Positions 1 through 7,207 of a stretch of 64,000 bases of DNA are shown in pieces. A model generated the notes under the pieces. The model searched no databases. It was given only the letters and a program-made list of their open reading frames with translations, and was not told the DNA's origin. The stretch is from Phycisphaeraceae bacterium. Its GTDB lineage: Bacteria > Planctomycetota > Phycisphaerae > Phycisphaerales > UBA1924. The translations under genes and the position numbers were made by a program. The stretch lies in contig CP054186.1 in NCBI GenBank assembly GCA_015200025.1, positions 868,001 to 932,000 on the forward strand, in the 5' to 3' direction. Position 1 is the first letter of the stretch. Each line of letters starts with the position of its first letter.

Positions 1-156
1 ACCAAGGGGATCGCCCTCCCGCTGGTCTCGGCGGGGGGGACGGGCTGGACCCTGACGTGCCTGTCGCTGGGCGTGGTGGTCTCGATCGCGCGGACCCAAG
101 GCCGGGCCGAGGTGTCGGTGTTCGAGGGCCGCGGGACGGTGGTGACGGCGTCGTGA
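1..156 (+). CDS. ftsW: FtsW/RodA-type lipid II polymerase, C-terminal fragment (partial)
   Basis: Only the last 51 codons lie inside the window; the reading frame is open at base 1 and ends with TGA at 154-156. The fragment starts TKGIALPLVSAGGTGW, which resembles the conserved last periplasmic loop of SEDS proteins (FtsW/RodA), followed by one hydrophobic segment (LTCLSLGVVVSIA) and a short hydrophilic tail. SEDS proteins are inner-membrane glycosyltransferases that polymerise lipid II. The stop overlaps the murG start (GTGA), the ftsW-murG order seen in dcw clusters, which favours FtsW over RodA. The assignment rests on a short fragment and on this context. Confidence 0.72.
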   Translation, partial: TKGIALPLVSAGGTGWTLTCLSLGVVVSIARTQGRAEVSVFEGRGTVVTAS

Positions 157-1271
157 GCGGGCCGGTGGTCTTCTTCGCCGGGGGCGGGACGGGGGGGCAC
201 CTGTTCCCGTCGGTGGCGGTGCTCGAACGCCTGATCGACCTCGTCGGGCCGTCGTTCACGCCCCACTTCCTCTGCTCGCGCCGGCCCATCGACGCGGAGA
301 TCCTCGGGCGCGAGCACCTGACGTTCTCGACCATCCCGGCCCGGCCCTTGGGCCTGAGGCCTGCGGTGCTGGCCCGGTTCATCCTGGGGTGGCCCTCCGC
401 GGTCCGCGAAGCGAGGCGGGTGATCCGCCGGATAACGCGTGAGACAGGGGGCAAGGCCGTGATGCTGACGACAGGGGGCTTCGTATCGGCGCCGGCGGTC
501 CGGGCGGCGGTCGGCGAAGGCGTGCCGGTGGTGATGCTGAACCTCGACGCGGTGCCCGGGCGCGCGAACCGGTGGATCGCGGGCCGGGCGACACGCCGGC
601 TGACGAGCGCCCCCGTGCGGGGGCACGCGGGCTGGGATCGGATCGGGCCCGTGGTCCGGCGTGCCGCGCTGCCCCCCGGATCGGCGGAAGCATGCCGGGC
701 CCGCGCGGGGCTGGACCCTTCGAGCCCGGTGCTGCTGGTGTGCGGGGCGAGCCTCGGGGCCAGTTCGATCAACGAGATGATGACCGCGTTGGCGTCGGCA
801 CCCACGAGCCTGCTCCGGCGCGGATGGCAGGTGCTTCACCAGACGGGCTCGGGCGAGGCCGAGCGCGTGCGGCGGGCCTACGCGGAGGCGGGCGTGCGGG
901 CGGTGGTCGAGCCGTTCGTCGCGGAAATGGGGGTGTGGTGGGGGTCGGCGGACCTGGCGGTGGCGCGTGCGGGGGCGGGGCTGGTCGCGGAGGCGTGGGC
1001 CTCGCGGACGCCGACGGTGTTCATGCCGTACCCCTACCACCGGGACCAGCATCAGCGGGCGAACGCGTTGCCGCTCGTCGAGGCCGGGGGGGCGCGGGTC
1101 GAGGCCGACGCGATCGAGCCGGGGCGCAATATCCGCGGGGCCGGGGCGGTGATCGAGGAGCTGATGGGGGACGGGGGGACCCGTTCGACGATGCGCGAGG
1201 CCTTGGCGCGTCTGGGGTCGGCGGACGGAGCGGGGGCGGCGGCCGGGGTGCTGGCATCGTTTCTGAGGTAG
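153..1271 (+). CDS. murG: MurG, UDP-GlcNAc:undecaprenyl-PP-MurNAc-pentapeptide GlcNAc transferase
   Basis: MurG adds GlcNAc to lipid I to make lipid II on the inner face of the cytoplasmic membrane. The 372-residue length is normal for the family. Near the N-terminus is the glycine-rich GGGTGGHLFPSV motif, and the C-terminal half has the UDP-GlcNAc pocket region (AEAWASRTPTVFMPYPYHRD followed by QHQRANA). The start is GTG at 153, which overlaps the stop of the preceding ftsW fragment; the reading frame can be extended upstream to 57, but that would lie inside ftsW. Translational coupling to ftsW is likely. The next gene begins 46 bp later with its own -10-like element, so murG may end this operon. 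Confidence 0.95.
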   Translation: MSGPVVFFAGGGTGGHLFPSVAVLERLIDLVGPSFTPHFLCSRRPIDAEILGREHLTFSTIPARPLGLRPAVLARFILGWPSAVREARRVIRRITRETGGKAVMLTTGGFVSAPAVRAAVGEGVPVVMLNLDAVPGRANRWIAGRATRRLTSAPVRGHAGWDRIGPVVRRAALPPGSAEACRARAGLDPSSPVLLVCGASLGASSINEMMTALASAPTSLLRRGWQVLHQTGSGEAERVRRAYAEAGVRAVVEPFVAEMGVWWGSADLAVARAGAGLVAEAWASRTPTVFMPYPYHRDQHQRANALPLVEAGGARVEADAIEPGRNIRGAGAVIEELMGDGGTRSTMREALARLGSADGAGAAAGVLASFLR

Positions 1272-1305
1272 GGAAAGACCCCGATCCGGGCGTGCTGTGG
1301 CGACG

Positions 1306-1311
1306 TAGGAT
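1306..1311 (+). promoter_or_regulatory. -10-like TAGGAT before an apparently leaderless gene
   Basis: TAGGAT ends 6 nt before the ATG at 1318 and there is no purine-rich ribosome binding site in between. This is the TAnnnT spacing known from leaderless transcripts in other bacteria. No clear -35 is visible. Confidence 0.4.
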
Positions 1312-1317
1312 GGGGGC

Positions 1318-1926
1318 ATGAGCCCCGGTCCGGATCAACAGCCCGCCTCGGCGACGTGCGTGGTGCTCTGCCCCGCGGGGATCGAACCCGGCGCCGAGTT
1401 GCTCGCCGCGCTCACCCGGCCCGACCTCGACCTGGTGCATTGTCGGCACGAACTGATCGCGCTGGCGGAGGTCTGCCGTCGCGGTCGACGTGGCCGCAAC
1501 GGGCTGATCCTGCTGCTGGTCCACCCGACCCGCCAGCCCAGCGCGGCGGAGTTGGTACGGACCGTCGAGCGTTACGCGCCGCGCACCGTGGTGTGGATGT
1601 TCGACGACGGCGCGTCCCCGCGCCTCCGCGCGGTCCAGCCGGCGGACGTCGAGGGGTGGGTGATCGCGGCCGAGGGTTCGGGCCGCCCCGGCCTCGCGCT
1701 GGGCGTGCCGACCGGGCCGACGCCTCCCGTCGGGGTCGAGCGGGCGAAGGCCCGCCTCGACGACCGGATCTGCGAGGTCGTGACCAAGCCGGCGGCCGGT
1801 GGAATCCTTGGGACCACCCGCGACGCGGAAGATGGGCAAAGTGGGGACATTGGGCAAGTTCTAACTTCAGAAGAGTTATCCATGCTGCTGGCCGACGGCG
1901 AGGAACCCAAGCACAATGAAGGGTGA
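1318..1926 (+). CDS. Unknown protein with degenerate receiver-like fold
   Basis: A 202-residue protein without signal peptide or membrane segment. The first 120 residues alternate short hydrophobic strands and helices (TCVVLCPAGI, NGLILLLVHP, RTVVWMFDDG) in the manner of a response-regulator receiver domain, but I do not see the conserved phospho-acceptor Asp in its place. The C-terminus carries a short amphipathic motif, VLTSEELSMLLADG, similar in style to the LSQEEIDALL peptides that FliM-type proteins use as docking motifs; this resemblance is only by eye. The gene overlaps the following GGDEF gene by 11 bp, so the two are probably coupled and may work in one c-di-GMP pathway. Function not recognised. 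Confidence 0.6.
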   Translation: MSPGPDQQPASATCVVLCPAGIEPGAELLAALTRPDLDLVHCRHELIALAEVCRRGRRGRNGLILLLVHPTRQPSAAELVRTVERYAPRTVVWMFDDGASPRLRAVQPADVEGWVIAAEGSGRPGLALGVPTGPTPPVGVERAKARLDDRICEVVTKPAAGGILGTTRDAEDGQSGDIGQVLTSEELSMLLADGEEPKHNEG

Positions 1927-3409
1927 GGTGGCGGGAGTGGTGACGGGAACGTCGGCAAAGGCCACGCCGGGGCGCGGGCCCGCGGTCGGCGTGCCGGGAG
2001 TCTGTTCGGCCCCGATGTCGGAGGATGTTGTGCCGTCGCCCAGTCCGCGAGCCGAGGTACGTGTGATCCTCGTCGGCCGGACCGGGCTGGAGGGGAAGCT
2101 GCGCCTCGATGAAGGCCTGGAAGTCGTCCGGGTGCGCACGCCCATGGACGCGGTCGGGGAGTTGGCGTCCCTGGCGGAGGCATCCCCGGGCGGGACGGTG
2201 GTGGTGATCGCGGATCAGGACGCCGGGCACGGCCCGGGCCGGGGCGAAGACTCCGCCTCGGCGCTGGTCGAAGGCCTCCGGCTCGTCGACGCCGGCGTGC
2301 GGGTGCTCCGCGTCTCGTCGGGGAGCCGGGAGCGTGGGCCGTTCGACGGCGTGGTGCACGCGGGCATGAGCGTCGACGAGCTGCGATCGGCGATCCGGGG
2401 ACGACCCACCCCCGCGACCCATGAAGGGCACACGGCGTCCACGCCGGCACCGGCGAAATCGGTCCAGACCCAACCCGCCCATACTCACCAACCCCAATCG
2501 CCCCCGACCGAGACGCACGCGCCGCACACACACGAAACGCCCCAGGCCGCGGGCGTGAACGATGGAGCCCCCGGCGAGATGGCGGGCGACGGGGACGCGG
2601 TGCTGGCGGTGCTGCGCGGGCACGACCTCGCCGGCGCGTGCCTGAGCATCCTCCGGCGTCGGACCGGCGACGACACGCTGCGGTTCGAGTCCGGCGCGGT
2701 CTCGGGCGGCGGGCCCGGGCGAGCGCCGGTCGCGTGGGAAGGGCACGGGTACGGGACGCTGGTCTCGGGGCGGGCCGGCCACACGGACCTCTCGGGATCG
2801 GCGGCGTGGCTGGCGGGGTGGTTCCGGCTCGGGGAGCAGCACGCACAGCTCCGCGACGCCGCCTTCACGGACCCTTTGACCGGCGCGTGGAACCGACGGT
2901 ACTTCGACCGGTTCATGTCGGCGGCGATCGACGAGGCCCGCGCGGCCCGCCGGAGCGTCACGGTGCTGGTCTTCGACATCGACAACTTCAAGTCATACAA
3001 CGACCGCTACGGGCACGACGCGGGCGACGACGTGCTCCGCGAGACCGTCCGCCTCCTGCGCAGCGCGGTCCGGCCTACCGACCGTGTCTGTCGGATCGGG
3101 GGCGACGAGTTCGCCGTCATCTTCCACGAGCCCGCCGGGCCCAGGGAAGCCACGAGCAAGCACCCCGCGTCGATCCACGCGACGGCCGAGCGGTTCCAGA
3201 AACTGCTCGCCCAGCACCGCTTCCCGAAACTGACGCAGGAAGCACCCGGGTGCCTGACCATCTCGGGGGGCCTGGCGACGTACCCGTGGGACGGGCAGTC
3301 GGCGTCGGACCTGATCGCCCGGGCCGACGCGCTGGCGCTCGAGGGCAAGCGGTCGGGGAAAAACGTGATCGCGCTGGGCCCCCCGGCGTGCCACCCGACC
3401 GGGCTGTAA
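1916..3409 (+). CDS. GGDEF diguanylate cyclase with N-terminal pseudo-receiver region
   Basis: A 497-residue protein that should make cyclic di-GMP from two GTP. The catalytic domain is C-terminal: DPLTGAWNRRYF opens it, FDIDNFKSYND gives the metal-binding Asp, and an intact GGDEF sits at residues 395-399. An RxxD inhibitory I-site (RPTD, 386-389) is placed exactly five residues before GGDEF, so product inhibition is expected. Residues about 40-160 alternate strands and helices like a receiver domain but lack an obvious phosphorylatable Asp pocket; a Pro/Thr/His-rich linker (about 165-215) follows. There are no membrane segments, so it is likely cytoplasmic. The start ATG lies inside the end of the preceding gene. 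A PilZ c-di-GMP receptor gene lies nearby at 6825. Confidence 0.93.
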   Translation: MKGEVAGVVTGTSAKATPGRGPAVGVPGVCSAPMSEDVVPSPSPRAEVRVILVGRTGLEGKLRLDEGLEVVRVRTPMDAVGELASLAEASPGGTVVVIADQDAGHGPGRGEDSASALVEGLRLVDAGVRVLRVSSGSRERGPFDGVVHAGMSVDELRSAIRGRPTPATHEGHTASTPAPAKSVQTQPAHTHQPQSPPTETHAPHTHETPQAAGVNDGAPGEMAGDGDAVLAVLRGHDLAGACLSILRRRTGDDTLRFESGAVSGGGPGRAPVAWEGHGYGTLVSGRAGHTDLSGSAAWLAGWFRLGEQHAQLRDAAFTDPLTGAWNRRYFDRFMSAAIDEARAARRSVTVLVFDIDNFKSYNDRYGHDAGDDVLRETVRLLRSAVRPTDRVCRIGGDEFAVIFHEPAGPREATSKHPASIHATAERFQKLLAQHRFPKLTQEAPGCLTISGGLATYPWDGQSASDLIARADALALEGKRSGKNVIALGPPACHPTGL

Positions 3410-3463
3410 CCGGGCAACCCCCGGCAAGGCCCACGCCCGCTATGAGTCGGCGAACGAGCCTGT

Positions 3464-3469
3464 TATGAT
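3464..3469 (+). promoter_or_regulatory. Candidate -10 element (TATGAT) for the TlpA-like gene
   Basis: TATGAT matches five of six positions of the sigma-70 -10 consensus and lies about 97 bp before the ATG at 3566. No convincing -35 is seen 17 bp upstream. Transcription from here would give a leader of roughly 90 nt that contains the hairpins at 3491-3553. Confidence 0.35.
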
Positions 3470-3490
3470 CCCCTGAGCGAGGGCCGGCCG

Positions 3491-3553
3491 GGGCGACGCG
3501 TGGTCGCGTCGCCCGGGCGAGTGTGGCGTGACCGACACGCCGGGCTTTCGCCC
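3491..3553 (+). promoter_or_regulatory. Three consecutive hairpins in the 5' leader of the TlpA-like gene
   Basis: Stem 1 is a perfect 10-bp inverted repeat, GGGCGACGCG at 3491-3500 with its complement at 3505-3514 and a TGGT loop. Stem 2 pairs GGCGTG 3525-3530 with CACGCC 3536-3541. Stem 3 pairs GGGC 3542-3545 with GCCC 3550-3553. The ribosome binding site AAGGAG (3557-3562) follows directly. No U-tract follows stem 1, so it does not look like a plain intrinsic terminator; a structured regulatory leader or mRNA stability element is possible. Confidence 0.4.
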
Positions 3554-3565
3554 TGAAGGAGTCCG

Positions 3566-4639
3566 ATGATGAAAGTTCTCTCGCTGGTCGCGTTGGTGAT
3601 CGCCGCGGGCACGGCCGTGCCCGGCGCGGGGGCGTGGGCCGAGCCCAGGACGCCGGACGCGATCCTGGCGGACTATGAGGCGGCGAAGCTTCCCGACTTC
3701 GACGCGGAGAAGCGAAGCGACCGCGAGTACGTCGCCGAGTACTCCACCAAGCGAGAAGCGGTGATGCGCCGCCGCGCCGACCTGGCGCTGGAACTGTTCA
3801 AGGCGGACCCCACGCACCCGCGGACGACGACGCTGATGACCGAACGCTGGTCCGTCTTGGCGCGGGGCGATCGGGCCCAGCGTGACCTGCTCCTGAGCGA
3901 GACCGAGGCCATGATCTCGGGCGAGGGCCCCCTGGCCGTCGACGCCGCGTACCACTTCGCCAGCGCCACGGGCTCCGCGAACACCTGGAACCTCGAGAAA
4001 TCACGCCCCGCCGTCGAGCGGTTCATCGCCAAGGCGCCCAAGGACGACCGCGGCGTCAGGCTCCTCACCCAGCTCGCCGAGGGGCAGAAGGACCAGGAGA
4101 CCCGCCTGGGCATCCTCCGCCGGATCGTCAAGGACTACCCCGAGAGCAAATCGGCCAAGTACGTCAAGGGCCAGGTCCGCCAGGCCGAGAGCATGAACAA
4201 GCCCTTCGAACTGTCGTTCAAGGACGCGGTCTCCGGGCGCGAGGTCAACCTCGCCACGATGAAAGGCACCGTCGTCGTCGTCGATTTCTGGGCGACCTGG
4301 TGCGGCCCGTGCATCGCCGACATGCCCAAGATGAAGGACCTCTACGCCAAGTGGCAGGGCAAGGGCGTCGAGTTCATCGGCGTCTCCCTCGACCAGCCCG
4401 AGGACAAGGGCGGCAAGGACAAGCTCCTCGACTACGTCAAGAAGAACGAGATCGGCTGGCCGCAGTACTACCAGGGTAACTTCTGGGACAGCGAGTTCAG
4501 CGTCTCCTGGGGCATCAACTCGATCCCCGCGATCTTCGTGGTCGACCACGAGGGCAAGCTGCACTCCACCAGGGCGCGCGGCGAGCTCGAGAAAATCGTC
4601 AACGACCTTATCGCCAAGCGCGACCAGGGCAAGAACTAA
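3566..4639 (+). CDS. Exported TlpA/ResA-like thioredoxin-fold protein
   Basis: 357 residues with an N-terminal signal peptide (hydrophobic core VLSLVALVIAAG, likely cleavage after AWA), so the protein acts in the periplasm. Residues about 30-215 are a helical, TPR-like region rich in charged residues. The C-terminal domain is a redoxin of the TlpA/AhpC-TSA type: VVVDFWATWCGPC with the redox pair C246 and C249, then the SIPAIFVVD cis-Pro loop. Likely role: thiol-disulfide exchange or reduction of exported cysteine proteins. The start at ATG 3566 follows AAGGAG by a good distance; a second ATG is directly downstream. The gene is monocistronic, ending at a bidirectional terminator. Confidence 0.88.
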   Translation: MMKVLSLVALVIAAGTAVPGAGAWAEPRTPDAILADYEAAKLPDFDAEKRSDREYVAEYSTKREAVMRRRADLALELFKADPTHPRTTTLMTERWSVLARGDRAQRDLLLSETEAMISGEGPLAVDAAYHFASATGSANTWNLEKSRPAVERFIAKAPKDDRGVRLLTQLAEGQKDQETRLGILRRIVKDYPESKSAKYVKGQVRQAESMNKPFELSFKDAVSGREVNLATMKGTVVVVDFWATWCGPCIADMPKMKDLYAKWQGKGVEFIGVSLDQPEDKGGKDKLLDYVKKNEIGWPQYYQGNFWDSEFSVSWGINSIPAIFVVDHEGKLHSTRARGELEKIVNDLIAKRDQGKN

Positions 4640-4671
4640 CCCCCCACCACCCCCACCACCCCCACCACCAC
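4640..4671. repeat. Short C/A simple-sequence repeat after the TlpA-like gene
   Basis: Directly after the stop codon there are about three copies of the 9-nt unit CACCACCCC, a C-rich microsatellite with no coding role. It lies before the terminator and may only reflect polymerase slippage. Confidence 0.6.
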
Positions 4672-4724
4672 TCCGGCGGACCGCGATACCGGTGGTCATG
4701 GTCGGGACCATCCCGTCAAGAAAG

Positions 4725-4754
4725 CAGGCCCGTCCGGGATCCCGGGCGGGCCTG
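4725..4754. terminator. Bidirectional intrinsic terminator
   Basis: Nearly perfect 30-nt palindrome: CAGGCCCG 4725-4732, central CCGGGATCCCGG, then CGGGCCTG 4747-4754. Reading plus, GTTTGATT follows; reading minus, the stem is followed by CTTTCTTG. It separates two convergent genes, the TlpA-like gene (+) and the histone-like gene (-), and probably serves both. Confidence 0.75.
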
Positions 4755-4787
4755 TTTGATTCACGAGAGAGTGGGCAGGTCGCCCGC

Positions 4788-5120
4788 TCAGGCGGCCTTG
4801 CGGAACCCGAAACGCGGGGAGAACGAGGTCGTGCGCACGGCCTTGGTGGTCTTGCGCGTCGTCGCCCGCTTGGTGGCGGTCCGCTTCGTCGCGGAACGCT
4901 TCGCGGTGGTGCGTTTGGCGGCGGTCCGTTTGGAGGTGGTGCGCTTCGCGGTGGACCGCGTGGCGGTGCGCTTGGCCGCCGGGCGGGCGGTGCGCCGGGC
5001 CTTGGTGGACTTGCGGGTCGCGGCCCTGGAGAGGGCGGACTTGCGGCGTCGCCCGCGGATGGTCCGGGCGGCGCCCGTCTTGGTGGTGGCCCGGCGGGAC
5101 TTCCTTCGGTTCTTGGTCAT
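4788..5120 (-). CDS. Histone H1-like Lys/Arg/Thr/Ala-rich DNA-binding protein
   Basis: 110 residues, extremely basic, made of Lys, Arg, Thr, Ala and Ser with almost no acidic residues. From about residue 47 to 92 it consists of imperfect AKRT-type five-residue repeats (AAKRTATRSTAKRTTSKRTA and onward), as in eukaryotic H1 tails and the bacterial Hc1/Hc2-like proteins. A short non-repetitive tail, SFSPRFGFRKAA, ends it. Such proteins bind and compact DNA non-specifically. The start chosen is the ATG at 5120 with MTKNRRKSRR; GGAG lies about 11-14 nt upstream. The reading frame runs on far upstream but only antisense to the DAHP synthase gene. No globular domain is visible, so function is inferred from composition only. 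Confidence 0.8.
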   Translation of the reverse strand: MTKNRRKSRRATTKTGAARTIRGRRRKSALSRAATRKSTKARRTARPAAKRTATRSTAKRTTSKRTAAKRTTAKRSATKRTATKRATTRKTTKAVRTTSFSPRFGFRKAA

Positions 5121-5336
5121 CGTCCGTAACTCCGTGAATGGACGGGCGCCCCATCGCGCCCAACTCGTGCCGGCGGGCGTCCGATGGAAGGGACGCTGGC
5201 ACGCCGTCACGGTGACGGCGATCGCCGGTTCTGGTCCGGCATCGGCAGAAACGACGGGGGCAGATAAACTTGAGGGTCCAAAAATATTCTTCCCGACCGA
5301 ACACATCCCTTTCCCGGCCTCGCCGAAGGAAGCCCC

Positions 5337-6725
5337 GTGCCCCGCGATCTGATCCCCCCGTGGACCCCCGACTCCTGGCGTGAGAAGCCCAACGGGCAGG
5401 CGGTGCCCTACCCCGACGGCGCGGCGTTGGCGGAGTCCGCCCAGCGCCTCAGGAGCCTCCCGCCGCTGGTCACGAGCTGGGAGATCGAGCGGCTCCGGCG
5501 TGAGATCGCCGAGGCGCAGGAGGGCCGACGGTTCATCCTGCAGGGCGGAGATTGCGCGGAGACGCTGGCGGAATGCCGGCCCGAGGTGATCGCGAATAAG
5601 CTGAAAATCCTGCTCCAGATGTCGCTCGTGCTGGTGCACGGGAGCAAGAAGCCGGTGACGCGGGTGGGGCGGTTCGCGGGTCAGTACGCCAAGCCGCGGT
5701 CGAGCCCGGTGGAGCGCCGGGAGGTGGACGGGCGCGAGGTCGAGCTGCCGAGTTACTTCGGGGACGTGTACAACGGGTCGGCGTTCGACGCGGCGTCCCG
5801 CCGCCCGGACCCGTGGCTGATGGTGCGCGCGTACGAGCACTCGGCGATGACGCTGAACTTCATCCGGGCGCTGACCGAGGGCGGGTTCGCGGACCTGCAC
5901 CACCCCGAGTACTGGGACCTTCGGTTCTTCCACCACGCGGGGCTCTCCCCGGCGCTCAAGGCCGAGTACGAGCGGATGACCCGGACCCTCGCCGACGGGC
6001 TGCGGTTCATGGAGGCCCTGGGCGAGCGCACGGTGGATGATCTCTCGCGGGTCGAGTTCTTCACGAGCCACGAGGGGCTCAACCTCGAGTACGAGTCGGC
6101 GCAGACCCGGACGGTCCCGCGGCGCGAGGGGCATTACCTGCTCACGACCCACCTGCCCTGGATCGGGGAACGCACCCGCGACCCCGAGGGGGCGCACGTC
6201 GAGTTCTTCCGGGGGGTGCGCAACCCCGTGGGCGTCAAGATCGGGCCCGCGGCCGCCATCGACCACGTCCTGCGCGTCATCGACCGGCTCAACCCGGACA
6301 ACGAGGCGGGCAAGATGGTCCTCATCACGCGCATGGGCGCGGAACGCGCGGCGGGCGTGCTCCCGGCGATGGTCGAGGTGGTGAGACGCGCGGGGCGGCG
6401 CGTGCTGTGGTCGTGCGACCCGATGCACGGGAACGGGATCAAAACCGCGGGTGGTATCAAGACGCGCAGTTTCGACGCGATCCTCCGCGAGCTGGAGACC
6501 ACCCACGGGGTCCTGGCGTCGTGCGGGGCCCACCTGGGCGGGGTCCATTTCGAGCTGACCGGGGAGGACGTGACCGAGTGCGTGGGCGGAGCCTCGGGCG
6601 TCAGCGAGCAGGACCTGACCCAGAACTACGCCTCGCTGTGCGACCCCCGGCTCAACTACCAGCAGGCCCTCGAGATGGCGTTCCTGCTGGCCCGGCGGAT
6701 GTCGGCGGATCGCGGGGGGGCGTAG
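5337..6725 (+). CDS. Class II 3-deoxy-7-phosphoheptulonate (DAHP) synthase
   Basis: Condenses phosphoenolpyruvate with erythrose 4-phosphate, the first step of the shikimate pathway to aromatic amino acids. The 462-residue length and motifs fit the class II (plant/actinobacterial AroH) family: PPLVTSWEIERL near residue 40, FILQGGDCAE (metal Cys), RVGRFAGQYAKPRS, FTSHEGLNLEYE, LWSCDPMHGN and GVHFELTGEDVTECVGG. GTG at 5337 is the start, preceded by GAAGGA. The gene stands alone and diverges from the histone-like gene; the 216-bp space between them must hold both promoters, but I see no strong hexamer pair there. No regulatory domain or fused chorismate mutase is seen. Confidence 0.95.
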   Translation: MPRDLIPPWTPDSWREKPNGQAVPYPDGAALAESAQRLRSLPPLVTSWEIERLRREIAEAQEGRRFILQGGDCAETLAECRPEVIANKLKILLQMSLVLVHGSKKPVTRVGRFAGQYAKPRSSPVERREVDGREVELPSYFGDVYNGSAFDAASRRPDPWLMVRAYEHSAMTLNFIRALTEGGFADLHHPEYWDLRFFHHAGLSPALKAEYERMTRTLADGLRFMEALGERTVDDLSRVEFFTSHEGLNLEYESAQTRTVPRREGHYLLTTHLPWIGERTRDPEGAHVEFFRGVRNPVGVKIGPAAAIDHVLRVIDRLNPDNEAGKMVLITRMGAERAAGVLPAMVEVVRRAGRRVLWSCDPMHGNGIKTAGGIKTRSFDAILRELETTHGVLASCGAHLGGVHFELTGEDVTECVGGASGVSEQDLTQNYASLCDPRLNYQQALEMAFLLARRMSADRGGA

Positions 6726-6824
6726 CGGGCCCCGGTCGGCGTGGGTTTATGACGGATTTGCGGGTTGTGCGCTCAAGCGGGGCGGGCCTCGGGCCGATGG
6801 TCGGGCGTCGAAGGAGGCACGTCC

Positions 6825-7178
6825 ATGGGCGCACGCGTGAAGATCGAAGCGTTACCGGAGCTGGCGGCGAAGGTCGAGGAGCGGATCCGGCTGAAGGATC
6901 GCCGGCGGGACGATCGGGTGGACCTGACGGGGACGGCGCTGGCGGTGCTCCACGACCGCGACGGCGGGCCCAAGACGGCGGTGGTCGGGCTGCTCAACGG
7001 CTCGTCGGGCGGGCTGGCGATGGTGTCGCACCTGGCGTGCGGGCCTGGGTGCCGAGTCGAGCTGCGCGCCGACGCGGGGCAGTTCAAGCCCGGGGTGGGT
7101 CAGGTGGTTCGGTGCGAGCCGATGGGCGATGGCGCGTACCGCCTGGCGCTGCGGGTGGTGAAAAAAGTAGCGGCGTAG
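6825..7178 (+). CDS. PilZ-domain c-di-GMP-binding protein
   Basis: 117 residues forming essentially one PilZ domain. The c-di-GMP binding signature is complete: an Arg-rich RRRDDR stretch followed about 30 residues later by NGSSGG (the [D/N]xSxxG motif). It therefore probably acts as a receptor that changes a partner's activity when c-di-GMP rises. The start at ATG 6825 is set by a strong AAGGAGG (6811-6817) seven nt upstream; a longer frame from 6765 has no such site. It is convergent with the signal peptidase gene. The GGDEF cyclase at 1916 is a plausible source of the ligand, though the two genes are not in one operon. Confidence 0.9.
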   Translation: MGARVKIEALPELAAKVEERIRLKDRRRDDRVDLTGTALAVLHDRDGGPKTAVVGLLNGSSGGLAMVSHLACGPGCRVELRADAGQFKPGVGQVVRCEPMGDGAYRLALRVVKKVAA

Positions 7179-7207
7179 GGCGCGGCGGGCGGGCCGTGGT
7201 GGAGGGG

